A stretch of 36,852 nt of DNA from Rubrivivax sp. (GCA_022842305.1 JALHPY010000028.1:1-36852); one strand, 5' to 3'; positions 1-8,060 are shown, counted from the stretch's first letter. The notes: a model not told the origin generated them from the sequence alone. Numbers and translations are program-made.

Positions 1-143
1 TGGAGATGAACGAGGTGCTGCGCGCCCCGGTGCCCGGGGAGTTTCGCGCCTGGGCCGCCTTTGCCACCGAATACGTGCGCAACGTGGCCCACCTGTACCC
101 GGTGTACGAACGACAGGCGTTGCCGCCGGCGGCCAGGCCCTGA
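1..143 (+). CDS. C-terminal fragment of an unidentified protein
   Basis: An open frame enters from the left edge (first whole codon at base 3) and ends with TGA at 141-143, giving the last 46 residues of a protein. The peptide is rich in aromatic and charged residues (FRAWAAFATEYVRN, VYERQALPP) and looks like the helical tail of a soluble protein. No family can be named from so little sequence. A phasin-like tail is one possibility, but it is only a guess. The 102 bases that follow, up to the convergent protease gene, hold no obvious terminator. Confidence 0.5.
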   Translation, partial: EMNEVLRAPVPGEFRAWAAFATEYVRNVAHLYPVYERQALPPAARP

Positions 144-245
144 GAAGAATTTTCGGCAGCAAGCGCATCGAAGCAAGGTCGTGAGGCCGCAACTGATCCG
201 ACGCGCGGGCCTGTGGGTCGAGTGCGGACGACGATTCAAGCGGCC

Positions 246-1013
246 TCACGCAGGCGCGCATTTGCTCAGGATCTTGACCGACGGTGCGGCGGTGAGGGTG
301 AGCAGGATGTCGGCGTACCAGGCGCAGTTCAGGCCCAGCGACTCCTCCACGGGCAGGTCCTGGCCGCGCATCTCCATGCGCGCGGAGTGCACGCCCAGCA
401 GCTTCCAGGGCAGCTGCGCATCACCGGCGTCGTCATGCATCACCACCGGCGCACCGCTGGTGCCACGGTGGGTTCGCGCATCGGTCAGGAAGTAGCCCTG
501 GCCCTGGAAGCGCAGGCCGAACGACGACGCGATCACGGCCTGCCGCACGACCGGCAGGTGGTGCAGCGTGTCGTGGAAGCCCAGCGGAAAGCCCACCACC
601 AACAGCGGCGTGCCGACCTTGACCTCCTGAAGTCGGTGCTGCAAGTGCGCCGGCGTGAAAGCCCTCAGCATCACGCCGGCCGGCATGGCCCCCTGGTCGA
701 GTTCGATCGCCGCGACGTCGATGCCGCCCGCACTGTCGCGCCCCTGGTGCCAGATGGCCTGTCCATCGCGGTACAGCAGAACCGACAGCACGGCCGCATG
801 CGTGAGGTTGTCAGCGTCGGTGTGCACCTCGATCGCGATCCGGTCGGGCAAGTGACCACTCGGCCTGTCGATCAGCACATGGCGATTGGTGACGAGGTAC
901 AAGCGTTCGTCCCGTCGAAAGAAGAATCCGCTCGCACCGGTCAGCGCCTGCGTTCCGAAGTACGTGGACACCCGGGCCGTCGTCAGTAGCAGAGACTCGA
1001 TCATGGCTGTCAT
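246..1013 (-). CDS. Trypsin-like serine protease
   Basis: 255 residues. A chymotrypsin-fold peptidase is indicated by three elements in the right order: His45 in TNRHV, Asp99 in GGIDVAAIELD, and Ser186 in HRGTSGAPVV, with glycines around the serine as in the GTSG-type active site. No signal peptide or membrane segment is visible and no PDZ domain follows, so it is shorter than HtrA/DegP proteins and is probably cytoplasmic. I chose the ATG at 1013; the frame stays open further upstream, but that part is low-complexity shadow of the opposite gene. A second ATG three codons later (1004) is equally possible. It is divergent from the transglutaminase/Anbu pair across a ~180-base gap. A housekeeping protease linked to Anbu is conceivable but unproven. 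Confidence 0.75.
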   Translation of the reverse strand: MTAMIESLLLTTARVSTYFGTQALTGASGFFFRRDERLYLVTNRHVLIDRPSGHLPDRIAIEVHTDADNLTHAAVLSVLLYRDGQAIWHQGRDSAGGIDVAAIELDQGAMPAGVMLRAFTPAHLQHRLQEVKVGTPLLVVGFPLGFHDTLHHLPVVRQAVIASSFGLRFQGQGYFLTDARTHRGTSGAPVVMHDDAGDAQLPWKLLGVHSARMEMRGQDLPVEESLGLNCAWYADILLTLTAAPSVKILSKCAPA

Positions 1014-1085
1014 CGGTTCAAGGCCAGCCCCGCGCTTGCGCTGTGCTGATGTTCTGCACTCTAGTGGCTTGGTGGTGACCTTGTT

Positions 1086-1101
1086 TGTTCCATAGCGAAC
1101 A
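1086..1101. promoter_or_regulatory. Inverted repeat in the divergent protease/transglutaminase gap
   Basis: TGTTC and GAACA are perfect inverted arms separated by six bases, in the gap between two divergent start codons. It could be a small operator for either gene. With five-base arms, chance is not excluded. Confidence 0.25.
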
Positions 1102-1196
1102 GAAGGAAACCTGCCGAGACAGCGACACTGGGATGTTGGATCGACAGAAGCTTTGCCAGCCCCAAGGTGTGAGTTGCGCAGGAGAGGATGACCATC

Positions 1197-2009
1197 ATGC
1201 AGTTGCGCGTGGGTTTCGAGATGATCTACCGATGTGCGCAGCCGACGCCGATGATGCTGGCGCTGAGCATCCACCCCGAGCGCGCAGACGACCTGGTCGT
1301 TCCGGATCGGCTCGTGAGCGATCCCGTCGTGCCCACGAGCAGCTACCTCGACCTGTTCGGCAACCGCTGCAGCCGCCTCGTCGCGCCGCAGGGCCGGATC
1401 GTCCTGAGCAGTGACGCGGTGGTCAACGACAACGGTGCACCCGACCTGGTGGCAAGGTCCGCGCCTCAGAACACGGTGGAGGCCCTGCCGGCGGCCACGC
1501 TGGTGTACCTGCTGGGCAGCCGCTACTGCGAGACCGAACTCCTGTCGGACATCGCGTGGCAGTTGTTTGGCTCGGTACCGGCCGGCTGGGCGCGCGTGCA
1601 GGCCATCTGCGACTACGTGCACCGACACATCGAATTCGGATACACGCACGCCCGGCACACGCGTACGGCGTCGGAAGCCCATGCCGAGGGCCGCGGCGTC
1701 TGCCGCGACTACGCCCATCTCGCGATCACCTTGTGCCGCTGCATGGACATCCCGGCGCGCTATTGCACCGGCTACCTGGGTGATGTCGGCACCGAACCAC
1801 CCTACGGCCCGATGGACTTCGCGGCCTGGTTCGAGGCCTACCTGGGCGACCGCTGGTACACCTTCGACGCGCGGAACAACAAGCCGCGGATCGGCCGCGT
1901 GCTGATCGCGCGCGGCCGCGACGCCTGTGACGTGGCGCTGTCCACCACCTTCGGCCCGAACAAGCTGGAAGGCTTCAGGGTCTGGACCGACGTGGCGGTG
2001 ACAGCTTGA
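1197..2009 (+). CDS. Transglutaminase-like cysteine protease (Anbu-associated type)
   Basis: 270 residues from ATG 1197. An AGGAGAGG Shine-Dalgarno sequence ends nine bases before this start; an in-frame ATG at 1188 is too close to it. The N-terminal beta domain begins LRVGFEMIYRC. The transglutaminase core has the nucleophile Cys169 in GRGVCRDYAH and Asp224 in WYTFDAR. At the usual histidine position between them the sequence reads MDFAAWFEAYL, with Ala209, and the usual RHN after the aspartate reads RNN; whether activity is kept is unclear. This COG1305 subtype is commonly found beside the proteasome-like protein Anbu, and here its TGA overlaps the Anbu TTG start, so the two are translationally coupled. 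It probably acts in the cytoplasm as a peptidase or amide-bond enzyme working with Anbu; the substrate is unknown. Confidence 0.85.
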   Translation: MQLRVGFEMIYRCAQPTPMMLALSIHPERADDLVVPDRLVSDPVVPTSSYLDLFGNRCSRLVAPQGRIVLSSDAVVNDNGAPDLVARSAPQNTVEALPAATLVYLLGSRYCETELLSDIAWQLFGSVPAGWARVQAICDYVHRHIEFGYTHARHTRTASEAHAEGRGVCRDYAHLAITLCRCMDIPARYCTGYLGDVGTEPPYGPMDFAAWFEAYLGDRWYTFDARNNKPRIGRVLIARGRDACDVALSTTFGPNKLEGFRVWTDVAVTA

Positions 2010-2728
2010 CCTATTGCGTCGGCGTCAAGCTGGAAGAGGGGCTCATCCTGGCGAGCGACTCGCGTACCCACGCGGGCGTGGACAACTACGCCAAGTTCTG
2101 CAAGATGACGGTGTTCGAGAAGGCCGGCGAGCGCGTGCTGGTGCTGCTCAGCTCGGGCGGGCTGGCTGCCACCCAGGCGGTGATCAGCATGCTGCGCCGG
2201 CGCGCGGCCGCCAAGGCGCCCCACCTGTACGCGGTGCCCTCGATGTTCGATGTGGCCAACCTGGTGGCCGACGCGATGCGTGATCTCGAGCGCCGCGACG
2301 GGCCGCATCTCGAAAGCGGGGGTCTGAGCTTCAACGCTTCATTCATCCTCGGTGGCCAGATCGCGGGCGAGGAGATGCGGCTGTTCCGCATCTACGCCGA
2401 AGGCAACTTCATCGAGGCCGGCACCGACACGAGCTTTCTGCAGACCGGCGAGGCCAAGTACGGCAAGCCGATCCTCGACCTTGCGGTGACGCCCAGCGCC
2501 ACGCTGGAGGACGCCACCAAGTGCGTGCTTGTGTCGTATGACTCCACGATGCTCAGCAACCTGTCGGTCGGCATGCCCATCGACTTGCTGTGCTACGTCA
2601 AGGACAGCCTGAAGGTGACGATGAAACGCCGCTTCGAGAGCGGCGACCCCTACTTCGAGATCCTCAAGCAGCAGTGGATCGCCGGAACACGCAGGGTGTT
2701 CCACGATCTGCCGCCGCTGGAGTGGTAG
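2006..2728 (+). CDS. anbu: Anbu, proteasome-like peptidase
   Basis: 240 residues, beginning with a TTG start whose last two bases belong to the TGA of the transglutaminase (TTGA overlap). After removal of Met the protein starts TYCVG, so Thr is the N-terminal nucleophile of an Ntn-hydrolase. The matching catalytic residues follow: Asp in ASDSRT (position 17 counting Thr as 1) and Lys in FCKM (position 32). This is the signature of Anbu (COG3484), the ancestral beta-subunit relative of HslV and the proteasome, which forms open helical rings. Known Anbu loci usually also carry an ATP-grasp protein and an alpha-E protein; neither is next to it here. The C-terminus IAGTRRVFHDLPPLEW is typical of the family. 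Substrate and physiological role are unknown in general. Confidence 0.88.
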   Translation: MTYCVGVKLEEGLILASDSRTHAGVDNYAKFCKMTVFEKAGERVLVLLSSGGLAATQAVISMLRRRAAAKAPHLYAVPSMFDVANLVADAMRDLERRDGPHLESGGLSFNASFILGGQIAGEEMRLFRIYAEGNFIEAGTDTSFLQTGEAKYGKPILDLAVTPSATLEDATKCVLVSYDSTMLSNLSVGMPIDLLCYVKDSLKVTMKRRFESGDPYFEILKQQWIAGTRRVFHDLPPLEW

Positions 2729-2889
2729 CCCGGACACGGAAGACGCTACCAGGCTGCCGCGGTGCGTGGCGAATTGCGGCTCGCCTTGCCGGACCCTCCA
2801 TCGCGCAGGGCTGCAACAGTGACGACGTGTGCAAGGCTCCTCCGGGAAGGAACGCAGCGTCGGCCAGTGTGTCGCTTTTGATTGCCGCA

Positions 2890-2910
2890 GGCCGGGGCCG
2901 AGCCCCGGTC
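2890..2910. terminator. GC-rich hairpin between convergent anbu and csbD
   Basis: CCGGGGC and GCCCCGG form a seven-base-pair stem around a CGA loop, extended by a further G-C pair. It lies between the end of anbu (+) and the end of the csbD-like gene (-), so it could end transcription from either side. There is no U-run, so it is not a textbook intrinsic terminator. Confidence 0.4.
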
Positions 2911-2920
2911 GTCCTGGCAA

Positions 2921-3103
2921 CTACTTCCTGCCGGCGTCGTGGATCACTTCCTTGATGTCGCCGACGGCCTTCTGCGCTTGACCCTCCACTTGCTTCTTGA
3001 TGCCCTTGAGCTGCTGTTCGTTGCTGCCGATCACCTTGCCGGTGGTCTCTTGCACCTTGCCAGCGGCGTCCTTGAGCGTGCCCTTGACTTGATCCTTGTT
3101 CAT
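2921..3103 (-). CDS. CsbD-family small stress protein
   Basis: 60 residues: starts MNKDQVKGTLKDAAGKVQE and has the repeated lysine/glutamine-rich helical pattern (GKVIGSNEQQLKG, EGQAQKAVGDIKE) of the CsbD-like family, at the usual length. CsbD-like proteins are abundant, hydrophilic and induced by general stress in many bacteria; their molecular function is not established. An AAGGT Shine-Dalgarno sequence precedes the ATG. It lies 57 bases downstream of the PRC-barrel gene on the same strand, so the two may be co-transcribed as a stress pair. Confidence 0.9.
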   Translation of the reverse strand: MNKDQVKGTLKDAAGKVQETTGKVIGSNEQQLKGIKKQVEGQAQKAVGDIKEVIHDAGRK

Positions 3104-3160
3104 GGTTTTACCTTGAGTTGAAGCTGAAGATTCAGCGTTGCCAGGTTGCGCTGCGGCAGC

Positions 3161-3571
3161 TCATTCGCCCGAGTAGGGCGTGCCGTAGAACCTGTGTACA
3201 CCGCTGGCCCATGTCCTGTCCGACATCGAGGGCCAGCGATCCTTGTCGAAGCCCGGCGCGTCCTTCAGAGCATCCTTCAGGACATTCAGCGTGAAGCGCT
3301 TGTTCGCCGTGTCCAGAGTCAGTGCCGCCCATGGCACGGCGAACAACTTGTCGCCCATGCCCAGCAGGCCGCCGAACGACAGCACCGCGTACGCGATCTT
3401 GCCGGAGGCCATATCGATCATGAATTCCTTGATGTCGCCCAGGTCCTCGCCGTCCTTGTTGCAGACGTCGTTGCCCAGCAGCGTGTCGGCACCCATCAGC
3501 GCGGGCCCCGGCCCTGAGGCGCTGTTGGCATACATGCCGAAGTTGTCGCGAGTGACGTAGTTGGCTTTCAT
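3161..3571 (-). CDS. PRC-barrel domain protein
   Basis: 136 residues. The core runs from about residue 27 (GADTLLGNDVCNKDGEDLG) through DIKEFMIDMASGKIAYAVLSFGG and LFAVPWAALTLD, the classic PRC-barrel beta pattern also seen in the H subunit of photosynthetic reaction centres and in RimM. The C-terminal part (DRTWASGVHRFYGTPY) matches the stand-alone bacterial PRC-barrel proteins often found near stress genes. No signal peptide or membrane segment. AGGAAC precedes the ATG at a good distance. Its neighbour, the CsbD-like gene, is downstream on the same strand. Function beyond a protein-binding or scaffold role cannot be stated. Confidence 0.88.
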   Translation of the reverse strand: MKANYVTRDNFGMYANSASGPGPALMGADTLLGNDVCNKDGEDLGDIKEFMIDMASGKIAYAVLSFGGLLGMGDKLFAVPWAALTLDTANKRFTLNVLKDALKDAPGFDKDRWPSMSDRTWASGVHRFYGTPYSGE

Positions 3572-3847
3572 GTCCGTTCCTAGTAGTGAGGCGTATGTCG
3601 GAACCTCGCTGCATCTGGTCGCTTGGCACGGATGGCGCTGAGTCCCGATAGGCGACCGGGGCGGGTGAGCTCGCGAACACCATGGCCATCATGGGTTCCG
3701 GGTGCCGTGCAGTCTGTGCGCAATCGAACGCAGGAGGGATCCCCGATGGCTGCTTCCTGCGCGCAGCACTCGGACTGCTGCTCGCGTGCGTTTCCGGATC
3801 GAAGGCCTGGGTCTGCGGACTGCTCTTGGCTGACCTGCCAGCGCGCA

Positions 3848-4486
3848 TCAGCGCACGGTGAGCGTGGCCTCGATGCTGCGCTGCTGACCGGCCGCATGGA
3901 GTGTCGTGACCAGGGTGTAGGTGCCAGGCGGCAGATCCGCGGGCAGCGTCAGGCGCAAGTGCGATAGATGACTGCCTTGCGGGCGCAGCACCTGCTTGCG
4001 CGACAGCGGCAGGGTTTCGCTGCCGATGCGCAGTTGCCGCTGCAGACTCAGGGCCACCTGGCCCGCTGCAGCTGGCAGCAACACCGTGTAGGCCAACTCG
4101 GCCACGACCACGCCGCCAGGCGGTGCCACCGCCGGGCGCAAGGTGCTGGCGCTGAGCTCGACGCGTGCCTCCTGCCCCACAGGAAATCGGCGCAGGGCCT
4201 GGGCACGGTTGGCCGTCTGGCGCTCAAACGTCGACGGGCTGGCTGACGGCACGGGACGCGGCTCGGGCCGCGCCGGTGCTGGCGCGGGGATGGGCGGTGG
4301 CGAGGGTGAGGGCGGCGGCGGCAGGGCTGGCGCTGCCGGCGCGGGGGCTGCAGGCGGTTCGGGTGCCGGTTCTGGCCGCTGAGGCGGACGGGCCGGGCTG
4401 CGGGTGGCGCAGCCAGCCAGCAGGGTCAGCCCTGCCGTCAGCAGCAAGGCCAGGCGCAGACGGGCTTCGGGCAAGGCCTCTGACAA
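3848..4486 (-). CDS. Proline-rich lipoprotein
   Basis: 212 residues from a TTG start with a clear GGAG Shine-Dalgarno sequence seven bases away. A short charged N-terminus and the hydrophobic stretch LALLLTAGLTLLAGC give a lipobox with the lipidated cysteine at residue 25. Residues ~30-85 are a Pro/Ala linker (PPPPSPSPPPIPAPAPA) that could span periplasm or peptidoglycan. The C-terminal ~110 residues look like a compact beta-sandwich domain (PGGVVVAELAYTVLLP, LPPGTYTLVTTLHAAG). It is the last gene of the TIR operon, four bases after the BON-domain gene. I do not recognise the C-terminal domain. Confidence 0.75.
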   Translation of the reverse strand: MSEALPEARLRLALLLTAGLTLLAGCATRSPARPPQRPEPAPEPPAAPAPAAPALPPPPSPSPPPIPAPAPARPEPRPVPSASPSTFERQTANRAQALRRFPVGQEARVELSASTLRPAVAPPGGVVVAELAYTVLLPAAAGQVALSLQRQLRIGSETLPLSRKQVLRPQGSHLSHLRLTLPADLPPGTYTLVTTLHAAGQQRSIEATLTVR

Positions 4487-4490
4487 GCGC

Positions 4491-5186
4491 TCACTCCTCG
4501 ACCACGAAAACCAGATCGCGGACTCGCCTGTCGGGCAGCAGTCGCTGTGCGGCCTCCAGCAGCCTGGCCTTGGCGTGCGGGTCGTTCACGCTCCCGCTCA
4601 GCACGACCTGGCCTTCGGGATCCACGGACACCGAAACCTCGCCCAGGGGCAGGCCTTCGAGTTCCCGGCTCAGCGCCAGGGCCAGCGCGTCGGCATCTGG
4701 CGCTTCAGGTGTGGCCGCGGCAACGTTCGATGTCGCTGTCTGCGCCGCATCGGCGGCTGCTGACTGTGCTGCCGCTTCCGCCGCTTCCGCCGCTGCAGCC
4801 GCGGCTTCGGGGTCGGCGCTGGCTGGCGCTTCGAGAAGGGCGTCCAACCAAACGTTCGCCGGCAGGTGGCGGGCGCTTTGTTGCACGCTCAGCGCCAGGC
4901 CCAGCACGAGGCTGGCTGCCAGCATCGCCTGCGGCGCTCGGCCTGCGCCGCGGGCTGGTGCTTCGGCGCCTGCCGGCCTGGAATCGTCCTGCGATGCTGG
5001 TGGCGCAGCGGCCCTGCTGCTGGCTGGCGCCACCGGCAGGCATCGAAGGGCAGACGGGTCCTGCACGCCGGGCCTGTTTGGCGTCCAGCAAGGCCCAGGA
5101 GTCGGCAGGCCCAGGCCGGCCTGCACGGGCCGTGGCTGCGCTGCCATCAGGGCAGCTTGCACAACCAGCGGCAGGGTGGAAGGCAT
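4491..5186 (-). CDS. Single-pass membrane protein with C-terminal BON domain
   Basis: 231 residues. A proline/alanine-rich N-terminal ~85 residues is followed by one hydrophobic segment (MLAASLVLGLALSV, about 88-101) and an Ala/Glu-rich helical linker (residues ~120-150). The C-terminal ~75 residues form a BON-like domain: SVSVDPEGQVVLSGSVND followed by AKARLLEAAQRLLPDRRV. BON domains bind lipid or envelope surfaces. The predicted topology puts the BON domain in the periplasm. No strong ribosome site precedes the ATG, so the start is uncertain and may lie further in. It is nine bases downstream of the PH-like membrane gene and four bases upstream of the lipoprotein gene. Confidence 0.6.
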   Translation of the reverse strand: MPSTLPLVVQAALMAAQPRPVQAGLGLPTPGPCWTPNRPGVQDPSALRCLPVAPASSRAAAPPASQDDSRPAGAEAPARGAGRAPQAMLAASLVLGLALSVQQSARHLPANVWLDALLEAPASADPEAAAAAAEAAEAAAQSAAADAAQTATSNVAAATPEAPDADALALALSRELEGLPLGEVSVSVDPEGQVVLSGSVNDPHAKARLLEAAQRLLPDRRVRDLVFVVEE

Positions 5187-5195
5187 GGCAGCCGG

Positions 5196-5927
5196 CTAAT
5201 TCGAGCTGGAGCCGACGAGCTTCATGCGTTCGTCCCGCACCTGGCAGGCCAGCCTGAACAGGTGGTTGGCCCGGTTCATCTTGCCGCGGTTGGTGAAGAC
5301 ATAGACCGAGATGCCTTCGCGTATCCACCAGATCAGGCCGCACTTGTTGAGGCTGTGGTACAGCCGGATCGTGCCGTACACCGTCAGCAGGCCGGCGCCC
5401 AAGCCCAGGGCCACCGCCAAGGCGGCCAGCAGCCCGCCGAGCAAGCCGCCAGGCTCGGTCAGCAGGGTGCTGGCGAACACCACCGAAGCGCCCAGCACCA
5501 ACAGGCCGAACACGCCCGCAAACACGGCCCAGAGATAGAGCTTCAGCAACGACGGCTGGTGCACGACGCCGCTGTTGGCGTGTTCCAGGAAGCCGTCGTT
5601 GTACAGCAGCCGCCCGAAGCCGCCCACCTGCAACGATGCCAGCCGCCGACCGGACAGACAGGCAAAGCTGTGCGTGCCAAAGACCCAGAACCCGGTCTGG
5701 CCGCAGTACTCGGCGAAGTAGATCTCCTCGTCGGGCGACAGGAACTGCCTGAACATCGTCGTGATGGCCTCAAGCTCGTTGCCCTTGGCGCGTTGCAGCA
5801 GGCTCTTGTCGACGCGGATGGGCGCGGCTGGCGTGGCGGCCGTCGGCGGCGTGGCCCGCGCAGTGGGAGCCGAGGCGGGCGATGGTGCCGCGCCACCCAC
5901 CAGGCTGGGGCTGTAGGGGATGTCCAT
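5196..5927 (-). CDS. Two-helix membrane protein with PH-like domains
   Basis: 243 residues. After a ~37-residue Ala/Pro-rich tail comes a globular part (about 40-125) with the beta pattern of bacterial PH-like domains (DEEIYFAEYCGQTGFWVFGTH, then SLQVGGFGRLLYNDG). Two hydrophobic segments follow (LYLWAVFAGVFGLLVLGASV and LLGGLLAALAVALGLGAGLL), and a second short beta part (GISVYVFTNRGKMNRAN) sits at the C-terminus. AGGAGAA lies seven bases before the ATG. It is the second gene of the TIR operon, 48 bases downstream of the TIR gene. The arrangement suggests an inner-membrane partner that faces the cytoplasm, where TIR would act. Not assigned to a named family. Confidence 0.7.
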   Translation of the reverse strand: MDIPYSPSLVGGAAPSPASAPTARATPPTAATPAAPIRVDKSLLQRAKGNELEAITTMFRQFLSPDEEIYFAEYCGQTGFWVFGTHSFACLSGRRLASLQVGGFGRLLYNDGFLEHANSGVVHQPSLLKLYLWAVFAGVFGLLVLGASVVFASTLLTEPGGLLGGLLAALAVALGLGAGLLTVYGTIRLYHSLNKCGLIWWIREGISVYVFTNRGKMNRANHLFRLACQVRDERMKLVGSSSN

Positions 5928-5975
5928 GGCGTTCTCCTGGCGACTGGGGTCAAGGGGGTGAGGGACTCAGGCGGT

Positions 5976-6524
5976 TCAGCGGTCGGCAAACAATTGCTGG
6001 AAGAAGCGGCCTACCCGGCTGCGCGGGGCAAGGTTCCAGTCGTCAGGCGCGAGTTCGTCGAACTCGGCCAGCAGTTCCTGGTCGCTGCGCTGCGCTGCAG
6101 CGGCCCGGCGCGCGCGCTGCGGCGCCAGGGTTGACGTTTCCAAGGCCTTCAGCAGGGCCGGCAGGTGCTGCTGCAGCGGCGGCCGCGTGGCGTCCAGCCA
6201 GTGGTCGAGGCTGAGGAAGTACTCGAGCGTCGGGCTCAGCGGCATGGGGTCCAGGCGCAGCGTGACGATGCGCGCGCCCTTGCCGTCGGCGCGTTCGACT
6301 TCACGCAGCACCTGGCGCGATGCATTGGCACGCTGGGTCAGCACCAGCAGCAGCACCGTGCAGCTGTCGAGAGCGTGGATGATGTTCTCGCCCCAGGACC
6401 TGCCCGCCCGCATGTCGCGCGGCGCGATCCAGCACGATCGTCCCGCCGCCTCGACCGCGGCGCAGATTTCAGCGGCCTTGCCGGCATCGGTCGATGAATG
6501 CGAGATGAATACGTCGCCGGCCAT
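5976..6524 (-). CDS. TIR-domain protein
   Basis: 182 residues from ATG 6524, chosen because GGAG lies seven bases upstream; the frame is open 15 codons further but without a ribosome site. The N-terminal ~120 residues are a TIR domain: box 1 DVFISHSSTDA, box 2 CWIAPRDMRAGRSW, a hydrophobic strand CTVLLLVLT, and the helix ASRQVLREVERA that carries the likely catalytic glutamate (Glu75) of NAD-cleaving TIR proteins. The C-terminal ~60 residues are charged and helical and end RVGRFFQQLFADR. Bacterial TIR domains often hydrolyse NAD or make cyclic ADP-ribose signals; TIR domains of this shape are also used in signalling proteins, so activity is not certain. It leads a four-gene operon of envelope proteins, which is unusual for a TIR gene. 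Confidence 0.82.
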   Translation of the reverse strand: MAGDVFISHSSTDAGKAAEICAAVEAAGRSCWIAPRDMRAGRSWGENIIHALDSCTVLLLVLTQRANASRQVLREVERADGKGARIVTLRLDPMPLSPTLEYFLSLDHWLDATRPPLQQHLPALLKALETSTLAPQRARRAAAAQRSDQELLAEFDELAPDDWNLAPRSRVGRFFQQLFADR

Positions 6525-6904
6525 TGCTGTCTCCGCCCGCTGGTGGTGGTGGCGGATCATGAAACGCAAGGTGCAGTGCTGCCATCCCTACGATTGCGCA
6601 CGTTCTGTTGCGAGCCGCCTGCGGCCGGGTACCGTGCCCAGGTCTGCGTCGCGGCGCTGGGGCTGGAGCCCGAAGGCCCACGCTCTCGCAGGCGCGTCCC
6701 AGCGCTGTCTCAGGCGGCCGACAGCCTGCACCAGGTGCCAGGCCCTGCGGTTTGGTCCACGGGCGGGGTGCCGTCATCAAAGGTGATGACGGCCAATGGC
6801 GGCTGAGCGCCAGGCCAAGGACTTGGAGAGGCCGGGTTCGACCTTCGCCGACAGGCCGTTCGTTGCTTCTCGTTGCTACGTCATTGATCGCATGCGGGCA
6901 TGCG
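6525..6904. other. Non-coding gap between the aor regulator and the TIR operon
   Basis: About 380 bases with no convincing gene on either strand. It must hold the promoter of the leftward TIR operon and the end of the leftward aor operon. The only clear structure is the inverted repeat at 6770-6793. Confidence 0.5.
6770..6793. terminator. Ten-base inverted repeat downstream of the aor operon
   Basis: GCCGTCATCA and TGATGACGGC are perfect inverted arms around a four-base spacer. It lies about 110 bases beyond the stop of the last aor-operon gene. It could be a terminator stem without a U-run, or an operator for the TIR operon. Confidence 0.4.
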
Positions 6905-8023
6905 TCACGCCGCCCGCGGCTTGCGGAACTGCCACCAGGGCAGGGCGCGTGTGAGCGACAGGACCTGGCCCGCGTCCGCTGCCGGCGCGTAGCCGGGGCC
7001 GGCCTGCACCGCGGCGCGCCAGTCGTCGGACGCCAGGGCCGCGCGCAGCGCGCGCACCGCGGGTTGCTCCAGCGCGTCGGCCAGGCACACCAGGAAGTAG
7101 GCTTCTTCGACCATCGGCACGAAGCCCAGCCCGCTGGCGGCCGCGGCCGCTTCCAGCCCCAGGCCGGCGTCGGCCGCGCCGCTGGCCACGGCCGTGGCCA
7201 CGGCCAGGTGGCTGTTCTCGACCGTGGCCACGGCCAGGCGCGACAAGGCCAGGCCGTCCTGCGCCCCCAGGTGTTCCAGCAGCAGCTGCGTGCCCGAGCC
7301 CTGCTCGCGGCTGGCCCAGCGCAGGCTGCGCTGCAGCACGTCGGCCAGCCCCGTCAAACCCAGCGGGTTGCCCGCCGCAACGATCAGGCCCTGGCGCCGC
7401 TGCATGCCGGCGATCAGCTTGTGCCGGCCGGGCTTGAGCAGCGGCCGCAGCGCGTGTGCGAAGACCTGGGTGCGGTCCAGTTGCAGCGGCACGTGGAAGC
7501 CGGCCACCAGGCAGCGGCCCTCGGCCAGTGAGCGCAGCGCGTCCAGGCTGCCGGCGAAGCGCAATTCCAGGTGCAGGCGCTGCTGCGCGATGGCCAGGGC
7601 CTGCAGCCGCGGCAGCAGCAGGTCGTGGCTGGCGTCCACGCGCAGCACCTGGCGGCTGCCGTCCAGCGCCTCGTCCAGCACGCGTTCCAGTTCGTGGCGC
7701 AGCGCCTCGATGTGCGGCGCCATGCGCACGCGCGCCTGGCGCTCGGCCCACAGCAGGCGTTCGGCAAAGGGCGTCAGCCGCGCCGGCTGGCCGCGCACCC
7801 AGGTCACCAGCGGCTCGCCCAATTGATCTTCCCAGGACTTGAGCGACCCCCACAGGTGGCGGTAGGACAGCCCCAGCACGCGCGCCGCCTGCTGTATGGA
7901 GCCGGCAGCGGCCAGCGCCGACAGCAAGTCGAACAGCGGGTTGTCGACCTCGGCGCCGCCCTGGCGCGCGGGCCCGCTGCCGGCGCCGAACTGGTAGTGC
8001 AGCTGGATGGCGCGGCTCTTCAT
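6905..8023 (-). CDS. ModE-type HTH regulator with substrate-binding domain (molybdate/tungstate family)
   Basis: 372 residues. The N-terminal ~110 residues are a winged helix of the ModE kind (LLSALAAAGSIQQAARVLGLSYRHLWGSLKSW, then an EPLVTWVRGQPARLTPFAERLL wing). The rest is a periplasmic-binding-protein-like domain of the type that follows such HTHs (COG1910): RCLVAGFHVPL, KLIAGMQRRQGLIVAAGNPLG, SGTQLLLEHLG, AVASGAADAGLGLEAAA. Regulators of this build sense a small ligand; the oxyanion or the cofactor is a reasonable guess from the surroundings. It is the last gene of the aor operon, 37 bases after the second aorC paralogue, so it may control the operon that encodes it. There is no C-terminal Mop domain as in classical ModE. 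Confidence 0.82.
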   Translation of the reverse strand: MKSRAIQLHYQFGAGSGPARQGGAEVDNPLFDLLSALAAAGSIQQAARVLGLSYRHLWGSLKSWEDQLGEPLVTWVRGQPARLTPFAERLLWAERQARVRMAPHIEALRHELERVLDEALDGSRQVLRVDASHDLLLPRLQALAIAQQRLHLELRFAGSLDALRSLAEGRCLVAGFHVPLQLDRTQVFAHALRPLLKPGRHKLIAGMQRRQGLIVAAGNPLGLTGLADVLQRSLRWASREQGSGTQLLLEHLGAQDGLALSRLAVATVENSHLAVATAVASGAADAGLGLEAAAAASGLGFVPMVEEAYFLVCLADALEQPAVRALRAALASDDWRAAVQAGPGYAPAADAGQVLSLTRALPWWQFRKPRAA

Positions 8024-8060
8024 GCCGCGCGCGCGCTGCTGGCCTGGCTCTGCCGCTGCG

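Noticed and set aside
3746..3967. Possible 73-aa cysteine-rich small protein on the + strand with an AGGAGGG sequence before its ATG
   Set aside because: Its second half is antisense to the lipoprotein gene and looks like GC-rich shadow sequence; the good ribosome-like site alone is not enough.
7180..7240. Repeated GTGGCCACGGCC units
   Set aside because: They lie inside the regulator gene and encode the alternating Ala/Val stretch AVATVENSHLAVATAVASG; codon bias explains them.
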